NCBI RefSeq assembly: GCF_964340395.1 | Contig: NC_135555.1 | Coordinates: 17,270,246 to 17,334,245 of the forward strand | Origin: Glandiceps talaboti | Lineage: Eukaryota; Hemichordata; Enteropneusta; Spengelidae | Reading direction: 5' to 3' | Length of the DNA stretch: 64,000 nucleotides | Part shown: in pieces, positions 56,533-64,000 of the stretch | Layout: every line of letters starts with the position of its first letter | How positions within the stretch are numbered: the stretch's first letter is position 1 | Notes under the pieces: generated by a model | Told to the model about the DNA's origin: nothing | The model's database searches: none | What the model saw: the letters and a program-made list of their open reading frames with translations, nothing else | Program-made: the position numbers and the translations under genes

Positions 56533-57715
56533 TGTAACCCAACCCAACTTTAAAACAATCCGGTCTGACTCTAACTTAAATCTGTGGCCTGAGAATATCT
56601 GATGCCATTACCTCCATCAGATCCGATCCGAAAACAGGAGTCGAAAATTATTTTATCGCGAATTTGACAATCTTGTCGTAGGGGGCGCTATATTAAACAA
56701 ACTCTCGATGGATGTGTACGTACGACTTTGACCTAACACACATATACGAGGGGCTTACGAGAAAAAGTCCACGAGTAATTTTCTGTACCATTAAGCCGGT
56801 AGCTATGGAATCGACAACCCCGTTTATGTTTCCGAGCCTTCAACATAGACACTGACATTGGTAAGAAATCGTTTTCAAATATTTATTCTTAGTAATTACA
56901 AATCATGATCGTCAAAGTCGTGGACTTTGTGAGAACTGTGATTATAGCTTACTAAGGGTGTATACATTTTTTATATTTGTGATTGATTGATTGGCCTTGT
57001 CATTTGGGTCAAAACTATTTATCTTAAAGGTGCTTAAACATATATTCTCACGTGTGCTCTTCATATTTAGGGCACAGTACGTGTCAACGTAGGAAAAACC
57101 CAACCCATAAACAGATGACCCAGAAATCGAACCAAAGTAGGAATTTTTTTCATATCATCGCGCATTCCTTTCTAGTTTAATTTTAGAGTGATATTTCTAT
57201 ACTTAGTCCATTGACAAATAGTTTATAAATTCTGTATTTTAAAGATCACATAATGCTCTTTACAATTACTAGATAGACATTTTCTCCTGATCTGATTCCT
57301 GGGGTAAAACTAAAGACTTTTACGTAGTCGTCGATATTGAAAGAACAAACTTTGGAAGCATGGGGAGGGTTTTCTGAGTTACATAGGTTCTTATCCTACT
57401 TTTCCTAATCGTATGAATTTGTATGAAGGTACATGTATAGGGAAACCCCTGATAAATTAAAGTGTGTGTGGGTGGGGGTGTGGGGTTAGCCAATGACAAG
57501 TTGGTCGACACTAAAGGTACACTCTATAATTTTGAGCAGCAGTTTATAGTACGGAAGACTGTTAGTAATTCGTCAAGCCTCCAGCCTGGATTGTCTAAAA
57601 ACAAAACTGAAGACTTATTTGCTCCCCAAAGCCTATGGTGTGCTTTAGCCATTCAGCGCTGAACAGAACTGAACAGAACATTGCTCTGGAAATCGGAGCA
57701 ATAGAAAGTTGCTTG

Positions 57716-57716
57716 G

Positions 57717-57748
<32 letters not shown>

Positions 57749-57784
57749 CTGATTGATGACTGACTGACTGACTGACTGACTGAC

Positions 57785-57837
<53 letters not shown>

Positions 57838-57842
57838 AATTA
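57716..57842. repeat. (ATTG)n / (ACTG)n microsatellite
   Basis: GATT and GACT tetranucleotides in alternating blocks. Confidence 0.95.
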
Positions 57843-60289
57843 ATAAAATATTTCAATATCACTATTACATAGAAGTCTACGGTAATCTGCACGCGTGGGT
57901 ACGAATCCTATCCTCGTCGGCAATATTTTAGTCTATTTGATTGAACCATAGATGGTGTCTATATATGATTGAACATTTGCGGAAACATCGAAGGTTGCCA
58001 TGGCAGTGTTCTAGGGCATCTAATTAACGCGGTCTATGGCAGGTCATTTATCGAGTTGTAACTGTGACGTGTGAATGGGTACTTCGGTTATTGTTCTTCA
58101 GTTCACCTTTATTGTTTCTCGATAGAATTCTGACGTCATAGTCGTGGTTAACAATCTTTACCCAAACAAATAGTATGTTTTGCAAACAGTTTCTTCGACC
58201 TCGAGATAAACATTACATATTTATCTCTAAAAAATAATAATATTTTTTCCATATTTTGTTCCCGTGAAAAGAGTCAACCTGATATCCCGATTCCACATTA
58301 TTGACAGTGACGTCGATATACCTTTATATCATGATCCTTTAAAGGGGATAGACATCTTGAATTATGGCAATGGCAGTGATTTCTGGTGAAACTGAATAAT
58401 TAACCACTTTTTAGTTAAATTTTCATTTCCCATTTAATCTATACACATACTACCTCGAGTCTTTCTTCTCACGTCGATATTCTGACAATTCATTTGGTTT
58501 ATAGTATAATTTTATTTAGAATTCCCTTGCATTTCAACCGATTTTCTTAGTCATGATTACGCAACTTTTCTTTTGTCTTAATTATGTTGAAAAGTCGGAT
58601 TTCGTTCTTTGTTAAGTTGTACACTATCAATTGGCGATTTGGAACGTTAAAACACAATAAAAACACATTCATTCTGAATTTATGGCACCATTTGCCTGGA
58701 ACCTGAGACCGAAATCCAATTATCAATTGTTCCCTCTTTGAAAATTTAGGGTAATTGTTTTCGAGACCTGCGTAAGGCAAAACACCGTGAATTTTGGTGG
58801 TTTTTTGTATATGCGATTATTTTAAAACCAAATTTTGTCATGAATGAACTAATATGCAGTGTTACGCTGAATCTAATCTAGAATCAAAGTGAGATCTGCC
58901 AAAAAGTTGCGGAAATTTCGTGCCCTAATGTTTTGGCGGGAAAGTTGTCTGTAAGAAAGAACAGGTCAAAACGTCACGGTCATCTTTGTCTGAGGCAATT
59001 ACTTACTGTCTGAAGTAAATTGCAAACAAATTAAATTAGGTCCACTGGGATCCGTTTCCTCGCCTCGTCATCATAAAAGTCGTCCGTCAGAACACAAGCA
59101 CAATACATTTTTAGAACCACCGCAGGATTTGATTCCCCAGTCCATAAATTGTCCCTTTCATGAGGAACTGCATAGTTTCAACTACTTCAAATGGAAATTC
59201 ATCTGTGTTTGTAAACCGTAGTATTCAATTTGAACTTTTGTTCCAAACACAACATGGAAATTTTACCTGAATTTTTCGACTGCACACTACAGTCTTTGTC
59301 AACAGATTGACCCGCTAATCAGTACACGTGACCTTACGTACAAGTTTCAGTTTCAACTGTAGACTGTTCATCTTTAATTAAATTTCTGAGTAGGCCTAAA
59401 ACATTACCACGCACATACAAACAGTTTCCTAGCAAAAGAAGACGGGTTGCTTGACCGTTTGCACAAAAATGGTAAGGGGGAGGGGGATTGTTTTCATTAA
59501 AATCATTTCACTCGTTCAGTATGATGTAACCCGTCACAAGTACAGTGGCAGTACATATGAAAAACCAAAGACACTAGTTGTCTGCAAGGCCCTCCACAAG
59601 CAACTTGAACTTGAGAGTGGCCGTTATTTTCCTTTGGTAATGGGAATTTCCATCTTATAAGACCTCTATAACACGGGTTACACTCTATTTCCTTTGGAGA
59701 ATAATTTAATACATTCATCGTCTTTGGCTTTCTAAGGTCGCTCATTTACAAATAAACTAAACTCATAAACTATTGCTTTCTCTCGTTCCATTCCTTAGTC
59801 ACCATGATTTCACCCGAGAAAAAGAACCCACTTGTAAAATAATGGATAGCGCCCTCTTGGTGTTAACCCCAACAGACATGTTGTGACAAATGCCAAAGAA
59901 AATTGTGACCATAGAAATTGTTTAAAATCGTCATTTTATCCTATGGTTTCTAGTACAAAGCATTGAATTCTCCAGTCAGCAGTAGTCGCCTAATAGTAAT
60001 AATAGAAAAAATTGCATCCTCTAAATGTATCGAATGATTTTTGTATGTGGTGTAAAGATGCTGGAATAATGAAATAATCATGTCACAAATCCTGCCAATC
60101 TTCGTTGTCATCAACGTTAGTGGAATAGTAACCAATTGATCACTCAACTTACTTGAACTGATAAACGTCACACCGAACTAAGGGTAATGGAATCATTGAT
60201 AATCAGAGGACGACAATTTAGTTTGAGAGAGGGAGAGGGGGAGGGGAAGGGAGGGATGGGGAGGGAGAGCCTTTGAGAGATGTTGCAAT

Positions 60290-60315
60290 TTTTTTTTTTT
60301 TTTTTTTTTTTTTTT
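60290..60315. repeat. Poly(T) run
   Basis: A run of about 26 T following a GGGA-rich stretch (60225-60270). Confidence 0.9.
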
Positions 60316-60654
60316 ACTAAAAACATCTTTTGTAATTACGTGTTTGTATGAAGGCCATGGTCGAGAGCAGCCCAGCGAATGTTCAGAGCTAAGAGTGAAT
60401 AGGTGGGGCCTGTTTTCCTTTGTATGTGAATATCTGAGTAAATATCTACAACTCTTGTCGACATACCAAGTGTACTCTCCTATTGTTACTAGTACCACGC
60501 CGAGCGTCGTACATTGACAAGCAGAAACTTCGGAACCAAACACTCACTCACCACTCAATTCACCAATGAATGTATATCACTCATGTATGTACAAGTTTCT
60601 AAATTCTTTTAGTTAAATTCTTTGGTCTTCTGTACAGCCATTTTATCGCAGACA

Positions 60655-61281
60655 ACAGTTAGGGAACGAGCAGAATTTACGGCGGGGGGGGGGGGCTGAG
60701 GAGAAAATATTTTAAACAAATTTCGCAGCTCCCCTCTCCTTCGCGCTCTCAAAAACCTTCTGCCCCCCGAAATGAACCCAAGAATTTTCGTAGGTCCACC
60801 AAATGCTACACAGATTTGTATATGTGCCGTTATATGGTACCCCCCAGCCCGCATTCTGGAGAATGTACAATTATATGGTACACTACATTTAAATTAACAG
60901 TGGCAATCAACTTCAGCGTCCATGCAATAAGAGATTTCTTTACAAAGTACATGTGGGCTTTGCACAAAAGGTCTAACTTTTGCCAGTTTTGGTTGTAACC
61001 TATATACTTAGTTTAGGGCTTCCCCATTATTACTGGTGGGGAGGGTGAGTCCAACTCCCATGGTGAGCATTTTTTTTTAACATAAGGACATGTTCCTGTT
61101 TAGAGGCATACAATTTCAAACCATGTACATTTATTAAAAGTCAAAATTATTTAAAAATTGTCTTCAGTGCCCCAATTTTACTCTCAGGTACAGTATTATA
61201 TGGCTATATCGTCTACATTTTAACCTATAAAGAAACCTTCATACATTCGCTTGGCTGTTGACTTTGATTCCCCCCCCCCTT

Positions 61282-61348
<67 letters not shown>

Positions 61349-61585
61349 TTCTCATGGTGGCGAAGCCTCAATAAATTATGCTAATGTACTTGGTAAACTA
61401 CCTCTCCCGAGGTTTATTTTGGTTCAGGTCATAAGCAAAATATTTTATGGCCACCCCTTTCAGACCACCAGAATTTTCGCGCGCCCCCCTTGAACCCAGT
61501 CCTTGTCCCTCCTTTTTTGTGCCCCCCCCCCCCAGCCTCCCCCTTGTCTTAAATTTTGCTCGTTCCCTAAAGAAATGTGGTCTGA
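60655..61585. repeat. Pair of related G/C-rich repeats in inverted orientation
   Basis: TTAGGGAACGAGCAGAATTT plus a G run (about 60657-60700) resembles the reverse complement of the segment around 61500-61575 (TTAGGGAACGAGCAAAATTT plus a G run). Both continue into sequence with AGAATTTTCG or its complement and a KATATTTTA-like string. They look like two divergent copies of one dispersed repeat. Confidence 0.5.
61279..61342. repeat. (CT)n(CA)n microsatellite
   Basis: CT dinucleotides passing directly into CA dinucleotides. Confidence 0.95.
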
Positions 61586-63456
61586 CAGAACCAGTGACCC
61601 ATACCATTCCCCGTTCGTTGCACCCAAGTGGCTGTCTCTGGCATTTATTGATGTCCTGGGTGATAGATAGACTGTGCGATTACGCCGCGCCCAATATTTT
61701 CGATTTGTAAAAGGGTCTATTCCGCTTGGGGGCGCTAAGGGTCATCTGAAGGTCGCCATAGAATACTAGACAAGTTTTATATTTGATAGACCGTCTGGCT
61801 GTACGTGTGTGTGCGGGTAGTGTCGGACCAATATACTGCAGTATACCTTGAACCAATGCTATTTACCGGAACGTTAATACACGTAAACAAATCTAAATAT
61901 GTTGAAGTACTAAAGCTACTTGTGTTGTAGAGGAATTGGCTGGCACTACAAACGCAAACTGATCGCCATGGCGTGTGGAAGCAGGAACGCCAGAGATTCG
62001 TGTTGAAGGTAAGGAAAACAATAGGCATTACTTGTGTATTGCACTGGGGGAAAAGACGCTACTGAGCTGAGGGTGAATTTCGACATGTTCGTTGGGGTTT
62101 TCACTGGAGGTATGGCTTTTGTTGTTTACGCTTGGAATGTAAGCACAGGATTCGTTTTTGAGTTCCGGGTGGCGAGTCACGCTCGCTCTTGGACAGTATG
62201 TACATTACGAGACTCGGAGTGTACACATGTAGCAACCCATGCACGGCACGGGGGACGCATAGACGTCCGTACGACTTTGCCATTGAGATTCGTTGAGTGC
62301 CACACCTCTGCTTGAATTATCAAATAGTGTTGAACCAGACTGCACATATATACTCTGCCCCATGACGTTATCATTAGATACCTAGATTTGTGCACACATC
62401 CTGAAATCGGCATTTTCATGCATATTTTCGAGTGACTCTTGTTGCTTTGGCAGCCAACCGCAACCATCGCATTGTCGGTCGTCTACGTTGAATATTAATA
62501 TTAGATGTATTGACTATTGTTAGGACTTTCGTTGCGGTATGTTGGGAACAAGGACGTACATGTAAAATGGACAGTGGGTGGCAGACTAAGTCTATTAACG
62601 TGGGAGACTAAAAAGAATGAAGTGGTAAATTGAGCCCAGTCAATTCTATTACTAACATACAGAGGTTAGCTTGAAATAGGTCACTTGCAACGTTCAATGT
62701 CCTTCCACGTTTGCAAATCAGATAATTGCTTTGTAACGTGTAGGCTATTCATTGTATGTGTGAATAATAACCGTCACAATCTCTTTATCGAAATAGCGCG
62801 ATAGACGTACAAAGCACTTTCGAGGTATGGGAAAAAATAGGGCGAAAAATATCATTATTTGGCCTCCTACGATTACGTAATACCAGCTCTAAAAACAGTT
62901 ATTTTAAACGGGCCATGTCAATTAGTATGCAAAACTATCCTAATACGGATGCTGATATCAAGGGCACCAGCAATTCTGAGAATAAAGGAACTGTACATCC
63001 ACGTCATCGCCATATTGAAGTGAGGGCATTGCTGGCACGAAGTCTCAAGAAAATTTGAAAAAAGGTAAATATTTTGGACACTCAAGAACGAACAGGTTAG
63101 TTATTGCTCAGATCAGTCGTCTGAGGTTATTGGTAGCGACTGTGTTAGCTAGGGACTCTTTTGTCGCGAGAGTCTCTCCCACTCCCTACTCAACTTGATC
63201 TGAAAGCGTTTGGCGGCTGGGTCCTGAAATTGAAGCGTTTGTCCTCTTGCATATCCCTTAGAGGGCGTGATGAATTTTTGGCCACGATTTGACCCTATCT
63301 TCAAGATAAAGTCGCATGCCAACGTTCATTCATCAGTTATGTGATCCGATACGTCACAACGCACTGATGGGAACATGCTGTCTTTTTTCAGTTTGCAACC
63401 GTTCTCAAATAACCTATATAATTCAATGCATAATAATAAACTGTAGAATTTCTCCC

Positions 63457-63493
63457 ATGACCATTGCAATTATATTAACTCTCACGGTTCAGG
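63457..63493 (+). CDS. Possible first coding exon with a signal peptide
   Basis: ATG at 63457 opens MTIAIILTLTVQ, a hydrophobic signal-like start, and one base later a GTAAGC donor follows (phase 1). The lectin gene's first exon has the same design. No further exon is visible before the window ends, so this rests on a short motif and a donor only. Confidence 0.22.
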
Positions 63494-63591
63494 GTAAGCT
63501 TTGGTTTTAAAAGACCTGGTTCGGATTAGAATTAACATTTAGGTGTACAAAAACAGTTGTCTCACCACATGTGGCCCAGGAACCGTGCTAT

Positions 63592-63952
63592 AAGCAAACA
63601 AGCAAGCAAGCAAGCAAACAAACAAACAAACAAACAAACAAACAAACAAACAAACAAATAAACAAACATGCATGCATGGGTAAATGGAATATCATTTTAA
63701 ACGTGATAACTATCTATAAACATGTATATGGACCTGTATACTAAAATAACATAATGTGTTAGACATATAGAATGATACAAGTCCGTATATACATATTGTA
63801 TACATGTTTATTGATAGTTATTCGCGAGTTTAAATATATTTCATTTACTCATGCATATTCATTCATTCATTCATTCATTCGTTCGTTCGTTTGTTTGTTT
63901 GTTTTTGTTGTTCTTTGTTTGTTTGTTTGTTTGATTGATTGTTTGTTTGTTT
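63592..63952. repeat. Tetranucleotide repeats near the window end
   Basis: (CAAG)n and (CAAA)n at 63592-63668, then (ATTC)n, (GTTC)n and (GTTT)n at about 63860-63952. Confidence 0.93.
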
Positions 63953-64000
63953 GTACACAACACTGTTCCTGGGCTCTCCGTTGAACAATTACTGTCACAG

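Larger units (their letters stand above)
56540..63456. other. Interval without recognisable genes
   Basis: Short open frames exist but none resembles a known family or shows a convincing exon chain. Content I can name: ATTG/ACTG repeats (57716), a T run (60290), inverted C/G-rich repeats (60655 and 61430) and CT/CA repeats (61279). A good Kozak-type GCCATGG at 61966-61972 opens only a 12-codon frame before a stop, with GTAAGG just after. Confidence 0.5.

Noticed and set aside
59503-60543. Frames of 80-116 codons in the right-hand interval
   Set aside because: No known motif, no splice context and interruptions by low-complexity runs; chance frames are more likely.

Overview
This is a window of nuclear DNA from an animal, most likely a marine invertebrate. 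The evidence is the split genes with GT/AG introns of about 0.3-2 kb, an AT-rich background, very long GA/CT and ACAT microsatellites, MITE-like elements, a Tx1-type LINE and a Penelope-like remnant. The species cannot be fixed from sequence alone; amphioxus, hemichordate, echinoderm and lophotrochozoan genomes all fit. No bacterial-style operons or CRISPR arrays are present.

Layout. (1) 1-4.35 kb: the last four coding exons of the proteasome lid subunit PSMD7/Rpn8 (+); its N-terminal exons lie upstream of the window. (2) 4.35-6.6 kb: intergenic DNA rich in hairpins, with a TA-flanked inverted-repeat element. (3) 6.61-12.59 kb: a complete five-exon METTL9 protein-histidine methyltransferase gene (+), with a tRNA-derived SINE and a foldback element in its introns and four or five decoy copies of the start of exon 4. 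(4) 15.49-17.80 kb: a small secreted C-type lectin (-). An 81-bp copy of part of its main exon lies at 19.2 kb, welded to a 42-bp minisatellite. (5) about 20.9-52.9 kb: a large array of tRNA-Cys(GCA) and intron-containing tRNA-Leu(CAA) genes, with 11 full-length Cys and 9 full-length Leu genes plus many remnants. It is built from two nearly identical 3.9-kb tandem units, three 4.2-kb tandem units in the opposite orientation, and a further inverted copy from 43.09 kb to about 49.3 kb, so much of it is a giant imperfect palindrome. (6) 52.9-64 kb: microsatellites, a broken Penelope-like fragment, a tRNA-like sequence and little recognisable coding sequence; one possible signal-peptide exon lies at 63.46 kb.

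The most interesting result is inside the array. A 5'-truncated LINE with L1/Tx1-like ORF2 features (49.33-51.07 kb, -) ends in AATAAA plus poly(A), exactly 5' of GCATTCGACTG inside a tRNA-Cys gene. An otherwise matching copy of that locus at 29.66 kb is uninterrupted. The roughly 460-bp inserts in the other units are 3' ends of the same LINE, still encoding the C-terminus of ORF2. Shorter inserts of about 60 bp, flanked by CATT repeats, interrupt further tRNA-Cys copies at the same point. The family therefore appears to target tRNA-Cys, and most tRNA 'pseudogenes' here can be read as filled or scarred target sites. A TGACGTCA (CRE/ATF-type) octamer lies 65-95 bp upstream of nearly every tRNA-Cys locus.

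The three protein genes have no evident functional link with one another or with the tRNA array.
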